The notes: generated from the letters alone by a model not told the origin. A stretch of DNA of 64,000 nucleotides from Gluconobacter cadivus (GCF_015244745.1 NZ_JABCQI010000005.1:62001-126000), one strand, 5' to 3'. Positions 28,631 to 43,614 are shown, numbered from the stretch's first letter. Numbers and translations are program-made.

Positions 28631-28640
28631 CTGGTCTAGG
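28613..28640 (+). promoter_or_regulatory. probable rplK operon promoter
   Basis: TTGACG at 28613-28618 and TCTAGG at 28635-28640 (16-base spacer; 17 if the -35 is read as CTTGAC) lie across the end of the NodT gene, about 90 bases before rplK. This would free the ribosomal operon from the pump operon. Confidence 0.5.
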
Positions 28641-28643
28641 GGT

Positions 28644-28729
28644 CCGCCTCACTTCGAACGCGGGAGGAGGCGGCATGGCCGACTCCGTTGAACCGCGGTT
28701 CGGGAACGACAAACAGGGGAGTCCCGGAT
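28644..28729 (+). promoter_or_regulatory. structured rplK-rplA leader
   Basis: Contains a hairpin CCGCCTC / GAGGCGG (28644-28650 / 28667-28673) and a 12-base palindrome GAACCGCGGTTC (28690-28701) whose CCGCG can also pair with CGCGG at 28659-28663. In other bacteria this position carries the L1 autoregulatory site. Sequence between 28665 and 28670 is AGGAGG. Confidence 0.5.
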
Positions 28730-29164
28730 ATGGCCAAAAAAATCGTTGGCTACATCAAGCTTCAGATCCCGGCTGGTAAAGCCAATCCTTCTCCGCCGGT
28801 TGGTCCGGCTCTGGGTCAGCGCGGCCTGAACATCATGCAGTTCTGCAAGGAGTTCAACGCCAAGACCCAGCAGCTCGAGCCCGGCATGCCGATCCCGGTG
28901 GTTATCACCGCCTATGCGGATCGCACGTTCTCCTTCGTGACGAAAACGCCGCCGAACACGTACTTCCTGCTGAAGGCCGCCAAGATTTCCAAGGGCAGCC
29001 AGACGGTCGGCAAGTCCGCTGCAGTGGGTTCCGTGACGACAACTCAGCTCCGCGAAATCGCAGCAGAGAAGTTCAAGGACATGAACGCCAACGACATTGA
29101 TGGCGCCGTGCGTATGCTCGCCGGTTCCGCCAAGTCGATGGGCCTGAACGTGGTGGAGGGCTGA
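28730..29164 (+). CDS. rplK: 50S ribosomal protein L11
   Basis: 144 residues. Forms the GTPase-associated stalk base with 23S rRNA. The Pro-rich N-terminus [29 protein letters not shown] is essentially canonical, as is the C-terminal rRNA-binding domain ([34 protein letters not shown]). The in-frame extension upstream of the ATG at 28730 has no family support. First gene of the rplK-rplA string, separated by four bases from rplA. The usual neighbours secE and nusG are not upstream. Confidence 0.98.
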   Translation: MAKKIVGYIKLQIPAGKANPSPPVGPALGQRGLNIMQFCKEFNAKTQQLEPGMPIPVVITAYADRTFSFVTKTPPNTYFLLKAAKISKGSQTVGKSAAVGSVTTTQLREIAAEKFKDMNANDIDGAVRMLAGSAKSMGLNVVEG

Positions 29165-29168
29165 TTTC

Positions 29169-29861
29169 ATGGCCAAGAACAAGCGTCTGAACGCCGCGCA
29201 GGCAACTGTCGAGCGTAACAAGCCGTACGGTCTGACCGAGGCTGTGGCTCTGGTGAAGAGCAATGCCAAGGCAAAGTTCGACGAGACGATCGAAATCTCG
29301 CTGAACCTCGGCATCGACCCGCGTCACGCCGATCAGATGGTCCGTGGTCTGATCTCCCTGCCGAACGGCACGGGCAAGACCCTGCGCGTTGGCGTGTTCG
29401 CCCGTGGCCCGAAGGCTGAAGAAGCTCTCGCCGCTGGTGCGGAAGTCGTTGGTGCGGAAGATCTGGCTGAAAAAATCCAGGCTGGCGAAATCCACTTCGA
29501 CCGCTGCATTGCAACGCCGGACATGATGGCTCTCGTGGGGCGTCTGGGTAAGATCCTCGGACCGCGTGGTCTGATGCCGAACCCGCGTCTCGGTACGGTG
29601 ACCATGGACGTTAAGGGTGCCATCACGGCAGCCAAGTCCGGTCAGGTTGAATACCGCGCCGAGAAGGCCGGTATCATCCATGCAGGTGTTGGCAAGGCGT
29701 CTTTCGACGAAGCCAAGCTGGTTGAGAACATCAACGCTCTGGTCGATGCCGTTCAGAAGGCTCGTCCGACGGGTGCCAAGGGCACATATCTGAAGAAGGC
29801 AGCTCTGTCTTCCACGATGGGTCCGGGCGTTCGCGTTGACGTTTCGAGCTTCGAAGCCTGA
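29169..29861 (+). CDS. rplA: 50S ribosomal protein L1
   Basis: 230 residues; forms the L1 stalk and, in E. coli, represses its own operon by binding the leader. The signature [21 protein letters not shown] and the N-terminal [27 protein letters not shown] block are canonical. The start is four bases past the rplK stop. Confidence 0.98.
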   Translation: MAKNKRLNAAQATVERNKPYGLTEAVALVKSNAKAKFDETIEISLNLGIDPRHADQMVRGLISLPNGTGKTLRVGVFARGPKAEEALAAGAEVVGAEDLAEKIQAGEIHFDRCIATPDMMALVGRLGKILGPRGLMPNPRLGTVTMDVKGAITAAKSGQVEYRAEKAGIIHAGVGKASFDEAKLVENINALVDAVQKARPTGAKGTYLKKAALSSTMGPGVRVDVSSFEA

Positions 29862-29867
29862 TTGACA

Positions 29868-29895
29868 GGAGGTCTTCCTTCTGGGAAAGACCTCC
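29868..29895 (+). terminator. hairpin after rplA
   Basis: GGAGGTCTT (29868-29876) pairs with AAGACCTCC (29887-29895) around a 10-base loop, immediately after rplA. No U-tract follows, so it may be a weak terminator, a processing site or a 3' end stabiliser. Confidence 0.5.
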
Positions 29896-30160
29896 ACGAA
29901 ATGACGTCACGCTTTCGGGTGTGATGGCTGAGGGGCGGCCTGTTCGCGGGTCGTTTCCAAACCTGTCCAAGACCGCACGTGGGCCTTCTGGTCCTTAAGG
30001 ATTTTTCGAAATCGCGGGCGTCAGACGGGGCGACAGTATTTCAGTGGCTCTGCTGCGATGTGCTGGGTTCGCTCACTTCTGTGGACAGGCGAGCGGAGAA
30101 GGTTCGAAAGAGCCAACTCCATGGGTAACCTGGTCCGGCGCAAGTCGGACTGACGAGGAG
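29896..30160 (+). promoter_or_regulatory. rplJ-rplL leader region (probable L10 autoregulatory leader)
   Basis: About 265 noncoding bases. A long-range stem TGGCTCT / AGAGCCA (30045-30051 / 30109-30115) encloses a CGCTC / GAGCG hairpin. In many bacteria the L10(L12) complex binds a structured leader here to repress rplJL; the match to that leader class was not tested. GAGGAG at 30155-30160 is the rplJ ribosome site. Confidence 0.55.
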
Positions 30161-30167
30161 ACAGGTT

Positions 30168-30692
30168 TTGGACCGTACGGAAAAACGGGCCTTTGTTGAG
30201 TTCCTCGCCGATGTGTTTGGCAGCACGTCCATGGTTGTCGTCACCCAGAACAAGGGTCTGACGGTTGCCGATGTGACGGAACTGCGTCGACGCATTCGTG
30301 CGGCAGGAGCGACATACAAGGTTGCGAAGAACCGGCTGGCCAGCCGCGCTCTGGATGGGACCCAATTCGACGGCATCGCGCCGCTGCTCAAGGGGCCGAC
30401 CGCGCTTGCGTGGTCCGAGGACCCGGCATCGGTGGCGAAGGTGATCGTCGAGTTCGCCAAGACGAATGACAAACTGGTGGTGCTTGGTGGCGCCCTGGGT
30501 TCCCAGACGCTTGGCGTCGACGGAGTCAAGGCCCTCGCCGAGCTGCCGTCGCTGGACGAGCTGCGTGCGAAGCTGGTGGGTATGATCAATACCCCCGCAA
30601 CGCGTATCGCAGGCGTTGTCCAGGCGCCGGCTGGCCAGCTTGCTCGTGTTCTTGGTGCCTATGCCAAGGCCGGCGAAGCAGAAGCCGCCTGA
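30168..30692 (+). CDS. rplJ: 50S ribosomal protein L10
   Basis: 174 residues; anchors the L7/L12 dimers on the ribosome. The start is TTG at 30168, seven bases after GAGGAG; no ATG or GTG lies near the expected N-terminus ([16 protein letters not shown]). The core [22 protein letters not shown] and [12 protein letters not shown] is typical. C-terminal helix carries the L12 binding region. Followed after 67 bases by rplL. The weak start may help keep L10 below L12. Confidence 0.97.
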   Translation: MDRTEKRAFVEFLADVFGSTSMVVVTQNKGLTVADVTELRRRIRAAGATYKVAKNRLASRALDGTQFDGIAPLLKGPTALAWSEDPASVAKVIVEFAKTNDKLVVLGGALGSQTLGVDGVKALAELPSLDELRAKLVGMINTPATRIAGVVQAPAGQLARVLGAYAKAGEAEAA

Positions 30693-30759
30693 GAATGATG
30701 GTCTGCGCTGCGGCGTAGGCCTGAACCTGATCAACAGTACATCTATTTAGGATAAGACC

Positions 30760-31134
<375 letters not shown>

Positions 31135-31150
31135 TCTACTGATTTCGGGT

Positions 31151-31218
31151 TGCGGCGTTCGCGTCGCAGCCACTGCCTGGCAGACAGATGGGGCGGGGAT
31201 CGCATGCGGTTCCCGCCC
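31151..31218 (+). terminator. tandem hairpins (attenuator?) between rplL and rpoB
   Basis: The first hairpin is TGCGGCG-TTCG-CGTCGCA (31151-31168), capped by a UUCG tetraloop. The second pairs GGGCGGGGA (31191-31199) with TTCCCGCCC-type sequence (31210-31218), nine pairs with one G-U. No long U-tract follows, compatible with partial read-through. In E. coli an attenuator lies at this junction and lowers rpoBC output relative to rplL. Confidence 0.6.
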
Positions 31219-31374
31219 GATTTGCCGTTGGAGCGGAAGAGGCGTATAGTGCGCGGCTCGCCACGTACTGAAAATTTCATAATGGCCGGTCGTTCCGGTC
31301 GTCCGCAATGCAGGAGCCAGTTCTCCAGCGCAGTTTACGGGCGACTCGAAGGTCTGGTGCAGAGGGCAGAAGAG

Positions 31375-34300
31375 ATGAACGCGATCACCAAATCGTTCAC
31401 GGGACGCAAAAGGATCCGCAAAAGTTTCGGGCGTATTCCCGAAATTGCGCCGATGCCCAATTTGATCGACGTGCAGCGCGCCTCCTATGAGGCATTCCTG
31501 CAGATGAACGTAAGCCCTGACAGTCGGCAGGATGCCGGCCTTCAGGAAGTCTTCCGTTCGGTGTTTCCGATCAACGATTTCGCGGGTCGCGGCCGTCTGG
31601 ACTTCATGTCCTACGAATTCGAAGATCCGAAATATGATGTTGAAGAGTGCATTCAGCGTGGTCTGACCTATGCAGCGCCGCTGAAGGTCATTCTCCGTCT
31701 GACGACGTGGGACATCGACGAGGACACTGGTTCGCGCTCGATCCACGACATGAAGGAACAGCCGGTTTACATGGGCGACATGCCGCTCATGACCGATAAC
31801 GGCACCTTCATCATCAATGGCACCGAGCGTGTCATTGTCTCCCAGATGCATCGTAGCCCGGGTGTGTTTTTCGATCACGATAAGGGCAAGACGCATTCTT
31901 CGGGTAAGTATCTCTTTGCCGCCCGTGTCATTCCTTATCGTGGTTCCTGGCTCGACTTCGAATTCGATGCCAAGGATCTGATCTATGTCCGTATCGACCG
32001 TAAGCGCAAACTGCCGGTCACGACGCTTCTTTATGCGCTTGAAGGTGCAAATTACCTCGCGCAGCGTGAGCAGAAGATCGTCGAAGGCGGTGATGTCGAA
32101 GGTCTCGATATCCGTGGAATGGATCAGGATGAAATCCTGTCCTATTTCTACCAGACCGTTCCTTTCACCCGTCTGGGTGGCGAGTGGGCTCGTCCGTTTG
32201 ATCCCGATGCTTTCCGCGGCCTGAAGCTGCTCAGCCCGCTGGTCGATGCCGATACGGGTGAGGTGGTTGCCGAAGCCGATGCCAAGCTGACCGCGCGCAT
32301 GGTTCGCAAGATCGCCGAGAAGACCCGCGTTGTGCAGGTTGGTCGTCTCGATATTCTTGGCCGTTTCCTTGCCTATGATCTCGTGAACGAGAATACAGGC
32401 GAGATTTACGGTGAAGCAGGCGAAGAGCTGACGGAAGACCGTCTGGCGGCGCTTGAAGAGATGGGCATTACGGAGCTTCCGCTCCTGTCCGTTGATGGTT
32501 CGCACGGCCCCTGGATCCGCAACACGCTGTCTGCTGACAAGAACAGCTGCCGTGATGAAGCCCTGATCGATATCTATCGTATCATGCGCCCCGGTGAGCC
32601 GCCGACCAAGGAAACGGCTGAAGCCATGTTCCGTGGACTGTTCTTCGATCAGGGCCGCTACGATCTCTCCGCGGTCGGCCGTGTGAAGATGAACATGCGT
32701 CTTGATGTCGATGCGCCCGACACCCTGCGTGTCCTGCGCAAGGAAGACATTCTGCGCACGATCAAGATCATGTGCGAACTGAAGGATGGCCGCGGCCAGA
32801 TCGACGATATCGACAACCTCGGCAACCGTCGTGTCCGCTCTGTCGGCGAGCTGATGGAAAACCAGTATCGCGTCGGTCTGCTCCGCATGGAGCGTGCCAT
32901 TCGCGAGCGCATGGGGTCTGTCGATATTGATACGGTCATGCCGCATGATCTTATCAACGCGAAGCCCGCTGCTGCTGCCGTGCGTGAGTTCTTCGGCTCT
33001 TCTCAGCTCAGCCAGTTCATGGATCAGACGAACCCGCTTTCCGAAGTGACGCACAAGCGTCGTCTTTCGGCGCTTGGCCCGGGCGGTCTGACCCGTGAGC
33101 GCGCAGGCTTCGAAGTCCGTGACGTTCACCCGACGCATTACGGCCGTATCTGCCCGATCGAGACGCCGGAAGGCCCGAACATCGGTCTGATCAACTCCCT
33201 GTCGACCTATGCCAAGGTGAACAAGTACGGCTTCATCGAGACGCCGTATCGTCTGGTAGAAGAAGGCGTTCTTCAGGATGGCTGGAAATATCTTTCCGCC
33301 ATGGAAGAAGAGAAGCTCGTTGTCGCCCAGGCCGATGCCAAGCAGGACGATCAGGGTCGTCTGACGGACGAACTGGTTTCTGTTCGCCGCTCGGGTGACT
33401 TCCGCGTCGTTCCGCCGGAGCAGGTTACAGCGTGTGACGTTTCGCCGAAGCAGCTTGTGTCTGTTGCTGCAGCGCTCATTCCGTTCCTTGAGAACGATGA
33501 CGCCAACCGTGCACTGATGGGCGCGAACATGCAGCGTCAGGCTGTGCCGCTGGTGAAGGCTGACGCCCCCCTGGTCGGTACTGGTATGGAAGCTGCGGTT
33601 GCACACGATTCTGGTGCGACCATCGTTGCCAAGCGTCGCGGTGTGATCGACCAGATCGACGGTGCCCGTATCGTTGTTCGTGCCACGGACGAAGCAGGTG
33701 CCACGCAGGGTGTCGATATCTATCGTCTGCGCAAGTACATGCGTTCCAACCAGTCCACCTGCATCAACCAGCGCCCGCTGGTGAAGGTTGGTGATACGGT
33801 TCATGCTGGCGACATCATTGCTGATGGTCCGTCCACCGAGCTTGGTGAACTGGCGCTGGGTCGTAATGTGCTCGTCGCGTTCATGCCCTGGAATGGTTAC
33901 AACTTCGAAGATTCCATTCTGATCTCCGAGCGTATCGCCCGTGATGACGTCTTCACTTCGATCCATATCGAAGAATTCGAAGTCATGGCCCGTGATACGA
34001 AGCTGGGTCAGGAAGAAATCACGCGCGACATTCCGAATGTCGGCGAGGAAGCCCTGCGCAACCTCGACGAGGCCGGTATTGTGTATGTCGGCGCGGAAGT
34101 GAATCCGGGTGACATTCTCGTTGGAAAGGTGACGCCGAAGGGTGAAAGCCCGATGACGCCGGAAGAAAAGCTTCTGCGCGCCATCTTCGGTGAAAAGGCT
34201 TCCGATGTTCGTGACACGTCCCTGAAGCTGCCGCCCGGTACGACCGGCACGATCGTTGACGTTCGTGTCTTCTCCCGCCGTGGCGTGGACAAGGACGAGC

Positions 34301-35547
34301 GCGCCATGGCGATCGAGCGTGCCGAGATCGAGCGTCTCACGAAGGATCGTGATGACGAACGCGGCATTCAGGAGCGCAGCTTCTATAACCGTCTCCGTGA
34401 GCGTCTGGTGGGCCAGACGGCTGGTGCCGGCTTCAAGGGCCTCCGTTCGGGCACGCCGATCACGGAAGAGGTTCTGGACGAGCATCATCGCGCGACCTGG
34501 GCCAGCATTACGGTTACATCCGACGACGTCATGGCGGAGCTTGAAAAGCTTCGTGGTGAGTTCAAGGAAGCGACCCGCCGGATCGATGCGCGTTTCGACA
34601 GCAAGGTCGAGAAGCTGCAGCGCGGTGACGAGCTGCCGCCTGGTGTGATGAAAATGGTCAAGGTCTTCGTTGCCGTGAAGCGCAAGCTTCAGCCGGGTGA
34701 CAAGATGGCCGGTCGTCACGGTAACAAGGGTGTGGTCTCCCGCGTTGTTCCCGTCGAAGACATGCCCTTCCTTGAGAATGGTCAGGCCGTTGACATCGTT
34801 CTGAACCCGCTGGGTGTGCCGTCGCGCATGAACATCGGTCAGATCCTTGAAACCCATCTGGGCTGGGCCTGTGCCAATATCGGTGCAAGCATCGGTGATA
34901 TGGTTGATGAGTATCAGCGTACTGGTGAGCGCAAGCAGGAGCTGCTCGACCGTCTGCGTGAGGTTTATGGCGATGCGGTCTATAATGACGACATCACGAC
35001 CTTGCCGAACGAACAGCTGATCGAACTTGCGAACAATCTTCGCAAAGGTCTTCCGATCGCCACGCCGGTGTTTGATGGCGCTTCCATTCCCGACATCGAA
35101 GAGATGCTCGAGAAGGCAGGTGTCAACAAGTCCGGACAGTCGCAGTTGATTGATGGTCGTACGGGTGAGCTGTTCGAACGTCAGACAACGGTCGGCTATA
35201 TCTACATGCTGAAGCTGCATCACCTTGTCGACGACAAGATCCATGCCCGTTCGATCGGTCCTTACTCGCTTGTTACGCAGCAGCCGCTGGGTGGTAAGGC
35301 GCAGTTCGGTGGTCAGCGCTTTGGTGAAATGGAAGTGTGGGCCCTTGAAGCATATGGTGCAGCCTACACGCTGCAGGAAATGCTGACGGTGAAGTCGGAT
35401 GACGTATCCGGCCGTACCAAGGTCTACGAGGCAATCGTTCGCGAACAGGACGATTTCGAAGCCGGTATTCCGGAGAGCTTCAACGTTCTGATCAAGGAAC
35501 TGAAGTCGCTCGGCCTGAATGTCGAACTCGAGCAGAGCGGGCTTTAA
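31375..35547 (+). CDS. rpoB: RNA polymerase beta subunit
   Basis: 1390 residues from the ATG at 31375; the longer upstream frame is unsupported. Together with beta-prime it forms the catalytic core. Canonical segments include the rifampicin pocket ([19 protein letters not shown], then [12 protein letters not shown]), where every classic resistance position appears wild type, [36 protein letters not shown] and the C-terminal [17 protein letters not shown]. Start is preceded by GCAGAAGAG. It is separated from rplL by 240 bases with two hairpins, and from rpoC by 80 bases with one. Confidence 0.99.
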   Translation: MNAITKSFTGRKRIRKSFGRIPEIAPMPNLIDVQRASYEAFLQMNVSPDSRQDAGLQEVFRSVFPINDFAGRGRLDFMSYEFEDPKYDVEECIQRGLTYAAPLKVILRLTTWDIDEDTGSRSIHDMKEQPVYMGDMPLMTDNGTFIINGTERVIVSQMHRSPGVFFDHDKGKTHSSGKYLFAARVIPYRGSWLDFEFDAKDLIYVRIDRKRKLPVTTLLYALEGANYLAQREQKIVEGGDVEGLDIRGMDQDEILSYFYQTVPFTRLGGEWARPFDPDAFRGLKLLSPLVDADTGEVVAEADAKLTARMVRKIAEKTRVVQVGRLDILGRFLAYDLVNENTGEIYGEAGEELTEDRLAALEEMGITELPLLSVDGSHGPWIRNTLSADKNSCRDEALIDIYRIMRPGEPPTKETAEAMFRGLFFDQGRYDLSAVGRVKMNMRLDVDAPDTLRVLRKEDILRTIKIMCELKDGRGQIDDIDNLGNRRVRSVGELMENQYRVGLLRMERAIRERMGSVDIDTVMPHDLINAKPAAAAVREFFGSSQLSQFMDQTNPLSEVTHKRRLSALGPGGLTRERAGFEVRDVHPTHYGRICPIETPEGPNIGLINSLSTYAKVNKYGFIETPYRLVEEGVLQDGWKYLSAMEEEKLVVAQADAKQDDQGRLTDELVSVRRSGDFRVVPPEQVTACDVSPKQLVSVAAALIPFLENDDANRALMGANMQRQAVPLVKADAPLVGTGMEAAVAHDSGATIVAKRRGVIDQIDGARIVVRATDEAGATQGVDIYRLRKYMRSNQSTCINQRPLVKVGDTVHAGDIIADGPSTELGELALGRNVLVAFMPWNGYNFEDSILISERIARDDVFTSIHIEEFEVMARDTKLGQEEITRDIPNVGEEALRNLDEAGIVYVGAEVNPGDILVGKVTPKGESPMTPEEKLLRAIFGEKASDVRDTSLKLPPGTTGTIVDVRVFSRRGVDKDERAMAIERAEIERLTKDRDDERGIQERSFYNRLRERLVGQTAGAGFKGLRSGTPITEEVLDEHHRATWASITVTSDDVMAELEKLRGEFKEATRRIDARFDSKVEKLQRGDELPPGVMKMVKVFVAVKRKLQPGDKMAGRHGNKGVVSRVVPVEDMPFLENGQAVDIVLNPLGVPSRMNIGQILETHLGWACANIGASIGDMVDEYQRTGERKQELLDRLREVYGDAVYNDDITTLPNEQLIELANNLRKGLPIATPVFDGASIPDIEEMLEKAGVNKSGQSQLIDGRTGELFERQTTVGYIYMLKLHHLVDDKIHARSIGPYSLVTQQPLGGKAQFGGQRFGEMEVWALEAYGAAYTLQEMLTVKSDDVSGRTKVYEAIVREQDDFEAGIPESFNVLIKELKSLGLNVELEQSGL

Positions 35548-35586
35548 TTGCCCGCTCCCTCCTTCTCGCTACGGTTCATTTTTAAA

Positions 35587-35611
35587 GTGTCCGCGGTACG
35601 CCGCGGGACAC
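35587..35611 (+). repeat. hairpin between rpoB and rpoC
   Basis: GTGTCC-GCGG / CCGC-(G)-GGACAC, a 10-bp stem with one bulged G and a TACG loop, ending 16 bases before the rpoC start. Could affect rpoC initiation or mark RNase cleavage. Confidence 0.6.
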
Positions 35612-35627
35612 ATTGGGGTTTCGGCGC

Positions 35628-39947
<4,320 letters not shown>

Positions 39948-39953
39948 AAATGG

Positions 39954-40022
39954 GATCCCCGCTTTTAAAGAAGGCGGGGATCATCGCGTCCCGATTCTGG
40001 AAACTTTCAATGCAGAATCGGG
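39954..40022 (+). terminator. tandem hairpins after rpoC
   Basis: First stem GATCCCCGC / GCGGGGATC (39954-39962 / 39974-39982), then CCCGATTCTG / CAGAATCGGG (39990-39999 / 40013-40022), both perfect. Neither has a proper U-tract, so they may stop transcription in combination or protect the rpoBC mRNA end. Confidence 0.65.
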
Positions 40023-40040
40023 CCATTTCAGCTGAACCAC

Positions 40041-40069
40041 TTGACTTGGCGTCGAACCCTTCGTAGGTT
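40041..40069 (+). promoter_or_regulatory. probable str operon (rpsL) promoter
   Basis: TTGACT (40041-40046), 17-base spacer, TAGGTT (40064-40069). This would start the transcript about 250 bases before the rpsL ATG. Confidence 0.6.
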
Positions 40070-40075
40070 CCGCGC

Positions 40076-40324
40076 CCTCGGCACATGCCTTCTCGGAAGG
40101 CTGAGAAAGCCGACGAAGTTTAAAGAATCGCATGCGGTGCCGCTAATTTCCCTTTGGGAAAAATGCCAAGGCCGCACGCTGGAGAGAGAAGGGAACAGTT
40201 CAGGCTGTTTCCTTTTCACGATGTGGAAATGGCAGGCGGTCCTACCGCATGTCGGTTGGAACAAATGTCACGACAGGAACAGCAATGTTGCTGTCTGAAA
40301 TAGGACAAGGATTGGGAAGGGCGC
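40076..40324 (+). promoter_or_regulatory. long rpsL 5' leader
   Basis: About 250 noncoding bases downstream of the promoter. Small hairpins are visible: GCCTT/AAGGC near 40088-40102, GCGGT-CCT-ACCGC (40236-40248) and ACAGC/GCTGT (40279-40294). No protein frame is convincing. Function unknown; a ribosomal-protein binding site is possible. Confidence 0.45.
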
Positions 40325-40696
40325 ATGCCGACCATCAACCAGTTGATCGCGAACGGCCGTGAGCCGGCCGCAAAGCGGAACAAGGTCCCCGCACTGCAGG
40401 GCTGCCCGCAGAAGCGCGGCGTTTGCACGCGTGTGTATACCGTAACGCCGAAGAAGCCGAACTCCGCTCTGCGTAAGGTCGCCAAGGTGCGTCTGACCAA
40501 CGGGTATGAGGTCGTGAGCTACATTCCGGGTGAAGGTCATAACCTTCAGGAACACAGCGTTGTTCTGATCCGTGGTGGCCGCGTGAAGGATCTTCCTGGC
40601 GTCCGTTATCACATCCTGCGTGGTGTGCTTGATACACAGGGTCTCGCCAAGCGTCGTCAGCGTCGTTCGCTGTATGGCGCGAAGCGTCCGAAGTAA
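40325..40696 (+). CDS. rpsL: 30S ribosomal protein S12
   Basis: 123 residues at the decoding centre. Lys43 (in [15 protein letters not shown]) and Lys88 (in [14 protein letters not shown]) are both lysine, the streptomycin-sensitive wild-type state. Ribosome site GGGAAGG precedes the ATG at 40325. Separated from rpsG by 12 bases. Confidence 0.99.
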   Translation: MPTINQLIANGREPAAKRNKVPALQGCPQKRGVCTRVYTVTPKKPNSALRKVAKVRLTNGYEVVSYIPGEGHNLQEHSVVLIRGGRVKDLPGVRYHILRGVLDTQGLAKRRQRRSLYGAKRPK

Positions 40697-40708
40697 GAGG
40701 TATTTGGA

Positions 40709-41185
40709 ATGAGTCGCCGTCACCGCGCTGTAAAGCGCGAGATCCTTCCCGATCCGAAGTTCGGAGACGTCGTCATTACGCGCTTCATGAATGCGCTGAT
40801 GTACGATGGTAAGAAATCCACTGCCGAGGGCATCGTTTACGGTGCGCTCGAAGTCATGCGCCGTCGCGGCGGCACGACTGCAGATCCGGTGGCCATGTTC
40901 CACTCGGCTCTGGACAACGTGAAGCCTGCGGTTGAAGTCCGTTCGCGTCGCGTCGGTGGCGCAACCTATCAGGTTCCGGTTGAAGTCCGCGCCGAGCGTC
41001 GTCAGGCCCTCGCGATCCGCTGGCTGATCGACGCCTCCCGCAAGCGTGGCGAGAACACGATGCAGGAGCGTCTGTCCAACGAACTGATGGATGCGGTCAA
41101 CAATCGTGGCTCCGCTGTCAAGAAGCGCGAAGACACGCACCGCATGGCTGAAGCCAACAAGGCATTCAGCCACTATCGCTGGTAA
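40709..41185 (+). CDS. rpsG: 30S ribosomal protein S7
   Basis: 158 residues. Binds the 3' major domain of 16S rRNA and nucleates head assembly. Canonical N-terminus [21 protein letters not shown]-type and core [34 protein letters not shown]. In most bacteria fusA comes next; here tuf follows after 115 bases. Confidence 0.99.
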   Translation: MSRRHRAVKREILPDPKFGDVVITRFMNALMYDGKKSTAEGIVYGALEVMRRRGGTTADPVAMFHSALDNVKPAVEVRSRRVGGATYQVPVEVRAERRQALAIRWLIDASRKRGENTMQERLSNELMDAVNNRGSAVKKREDTHRMAEANKAFSHYRW

Positions 41186-41211
41186 TCAGAACCGGTTAAA
41201 GGGCTTCCGGC

Positions 41212-41238
41212 AGTGTCACGATCTTGGGATCGTACACT
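41212..41238 (+). repeat. hairpin between rpsG and tuf
   Basis: AGTGT-(C)-ACGATC, loop TTGG, GATCGT-ACACT: 11 base pairs with a single bulge. Flanking AACCGGT (about 41190) and ACCGGTT (about 41240) can extend it. It occupies the place where fusA usually lies. Confidence 0.6.
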
Positions 41239-41300
41239 GACCGGTTTGAACTTTCAGTCTTACTCCCGTTCCAGGTGGAGCGGGGTTTTGGAGAAAGACG

Positions 41301-42491
41301 ATGGCAAAGGCTAAATTTGAGCGGACGAAGCCGCACTGCAACATCGGCACCATCGGTCACGTCGATCACGGCAAGACCTCGCTGACTGCTGCAATCACCA
41401 AGGTGCTGGCAAAGTCCGGTGGCGCAACGTTCAGCGCCTACGACCAGATCGACAAGGCTCCTGAAGAGCGTGCTCGTGGCATCACCATTTCCACGGCTCA
41501 CGTTGAGTACGAGACGGCTAACCGTCACTATGCTCACGTCGACTGCCCGGGTCATGCTGACTACGTGAAGAACATGATCACGGGTGCTGCTCAGATGGAC
41601 GGCGCGATTCTCGTCGTTTCCGCTGCTGACGGTCCGATGCCCCAGACGCGTGAGCACATCCTGCTCGCTCGTCAGGTCGGTGTTCCGGCTCTGGTCGTGT
41701 TCCTGAACAAGGTTGACCAGGTTGATGATCCGGAGCTGCTCGAGCTCGTGGAAATGGAAGTTCGTGAACTTCTGTCTTCCTACCAGTTCCCGGGCGACGA
41801 TATCCCCATCGTCAAGGGCTCCGCTCTTGTGACGCTGGAAGATGGCGACGCAGCAATCGGTGAAGACCGCGTTCTCGAACTGATGACGCAGGTTGACGCT
41901 TACATCCCGCAGCCGGAGCGTCCGGTTGACCGTCCGTTCCTGATGCCGATCGAAGACGTGTTCTCGATCTCGGGTCGTGGTACGGTTGTCACGGGTCGTG
42001 TTGAGCGCGGCGTTGTCAACGTGGGTGACGAAGTCGAAATCGTCGGCCTGAAGGACACCATCAAGACGACTGTTACGGGCGTTGAGATGTTCCGCAAGCT
42101 GCTCGATCGCGGTGAAGCTGGTGACAACATCGGTGCACTGGTTCGTGGCACGAAGCGTGAAGACGTCGAGCGTGGCCAGGTTCTGGCAAAGCCCGGTTCC
42201 ATCACGCCGCACAAGAACTTCAAGGCTGAGGCTTATATCCTCACGAAGGAAGAGGGCGGTCGTCACACGCCGTTCTTCACGAACTATCGCCCGCAGTTCT
42301 ATTTCCGTACGACCGACGTCACGGGCGTCGTGACGTTGCCGGAAGGCACGGAAATGGTCATGCCGGGTGATAACGTTGCCATGGACGTGGAGCTGATCGC
42401 TCCGATCGCCATGGACGAAGGCCTGCGCTTCGCGATCCGCGAAGGTGGCCGTACCGTGGGTGCCGGTGTGGTTTCTTCCATCACCGCCTAA
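41301..42491 (+). CDS. tuf: elongation factor Tu
   Basis: 396 residues. GTPase that delivers aminoacyl-tRNA. G1 GHVDHGKT (residues 19-26), switch I RGITIS, G3 DCPGHADY, G4 NKVD and C-terminal barrel motifs ([34 protein letters not shown]) are canonical. Preceded by AGAAAG near the ATG and followed by a textbook terminator, so it ends the str transcript. Another tuf copy elsewhere is possible but not visible. Confidence 0.99.
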   Translation: MAKAKFERTKPHCNIGTIGHVDHGKTSLTAAITKVLAKSGGATFSAYDQIDKAPEERARGITISTAHVEYETANRHYAHVDCPGHADYVKNMITGAAQMDGAILVVSAADGPMPQTREHILLARQVGVPALVVFLNKVDQVDDPELLELVEMEVRELLSSYQFPGDDIPIVKGSALVTLEDGDAAIGEDRVLELMTQVDAYIPQPERPVDRPFLMPIEDVFSISGRGTVVTGRVERGVVNVGDEVEIVGLKDTIKTTVTGVEMFRKLLDRGEAGDNIGALVRGTKREDVERGQVLAKPGSITPHKNFKAEAYILTKEEGGRHTPFFTNYRPQFYFRTTDVTGVVTLPEGTEMVMPGDNVAMDVELIAPIAMDEGLRFAIREGGRTVGAGVVSSITA

Positions 42492-42521
42492 AGTCCTGCG
42501 TTTAGCTGTTGGCTTTGACAG

Positions 42522-42548
42522 CCCCGGTCAGATTTTTTCTGACCGGGG
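42522..42548 (+). terminator. terminator after tuf
   Basis: CCCCGGTCAG (42522-42531), loop ATTTTTT, CTGACCGGGG (42539-42548), then TTCCCTTTC. A perfect 10-bp GC-rich stem that separates the str operon from rpsJ. Confidence 0.75.
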
Positions 42549-42611
42549 TTCCCTTTCAGGGGCAATGGCAGTAGGACGACACCCGAATTTTTGAGTTGGA
42601 CGAACAAGAAC

Positions 42612-42920
42612 ATGGACAACCAGAACATCCGCATTCGCCTTAAGGCGTACGATCATCGCGTGCTGGACAACAGCACCAAAGAGATCGTAAACACGGCGAA
42701 GCGTACGGGTGCGCGGGTTCGGGGTCCGATCCCGCTGCCGACGCATATCGAACGGTTCACGGTGAACCGCTCGCCACACGTGGATAAGAAAAGCCGCGAA
42801 CAGTTCGAAATTCGGACTCACCGCCGGCTGCTCGACATCGTCGAGCCGACCCCGCAGACCGTGGACGCCCTCATGAAGCTCGACCTCGCCGCTGGCGTGG
42901 ACGTCGAGATCAAACTCTAA
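42612..42920 (+). CDS. rpsJ: 30S ribosomal protein S10
   Basis: 102 residues, also the NusE antitermination partner of NusB. Core motifs ELKAYDH-type [21 protein letters not shown] and [17 protein letters not shown] are canonical. Starts at ATG 42612; the 21-base upstream extension is unsupported. First gene of the S10-spc-alpha cluster. Confidence 0.98.
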   Translation: MDNQNIRIRLKAYDHRVLDNSTKEIVNTAKRTGARVRGPIPLPTHIERFTVNRSPHVDKKSREQFEIRTHRRLLDIVEPTPQTVDALMKLDLAAGVDVEIKL

Positions 42921-42930
42921 GGTCCAGACG

Positions 42931-43614
42931 ATGCGAACCGGATTGATTGCAAAGAAGCTGGGAATGACCCGGCTGTTTAAGGAAGATGGCACGCATGTGC
43001 CTGTGACGGTCCTTCACCTTGACAATGTCGAGGTTGTGGATGCCCGCACGAACGAGCGCGATGGCTATACCGCCATTCAACTCGGACTTGGTAATGCCAA
43101 GGTGAAGAATGTCACCAAGGCGAACCGTGGCCATTTCGCCCGGACCAAGGTCGAGCCAAAGAAGCATCTGGCAGAGTTCCGCGTCTCTGAAGACGCCCTG
43201 CTGGAAGCTGGAACCAAGCTGTCCGCTGCTCACTTCGTTGTGGGACAGAAAGTTGACGTCACGGGCCAGAGCAAGGGCAAGGGTTTTGCGGGTGTTATGA
43301 AGCGTCATAACTTCGCAGGTCTCGAAGCATCCCACGGCGTCTCCATCAGCCACCGTTCCCATGGTTCTACAGGCCAGCGCCAGGATCCTGGCAAGGTCTT
43401 CAAGGGAAAGAAGATGGCAGGTCACATGGGTGACGAGCGTGTTACCACGCTGAACCTTGAGATCGCTGCCGTGGATGAAGAGCGCAACCTGATCATGGTC
43501 AGGGGTGCAATTCCTGGTGCGAAAAACGGCCTTGTGCTGATTCGCGATGCAATCAAGAAGGCTCGCCATGCTGATGCGCCGTACCCGGCAGCAACAGTGG
43601 CAGCCGCCGGTTGA
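42931..43614 (+). CDS. rplC: 50S ribosomal protein L3
   Basis: 227 residues; reaches toward the peptidyl transferase centre. [16 protein letters not shown] start, the basic loop [22 protein letters not shown] with the methylatable Gln, and [18 protein letters not shown] are typical. Ten bases after rpsJ. Confidence 0.98.
   Translation: MRTGLIAKKLGMTRLFKEDGTHVPVTVLHLDNVEVVDARTNERDGYTAIQLGLGNAKVKNVTKANRGHFARTKVEPKKHLAEFRVSEDALLEAGTKLSAAHFVVGQKVDVTGQSKGKGFAGVMKRHNFAGLEASHGVSISHRSHGSTGQRQDPGKVFKGKKMAGHMGDERVTTLNLEIAAVDEERNLIMVRGAIPGAKNGLVLIRDAIKKARHADAPYPAATVAAAG

Noticed and set aside
29862-29890. TTGACA right after rplA as an rplJ promoter
   Set aside because: No acceptable -10 lies 16-18 bases downstream, and it overlaps the hairpin stem.
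31150-31374. In-frame 75-codon extension upstream of the rpoB ATG
   Set aside because: It runs through the attenuator-like hairpins and does not match RpoB N-termini.
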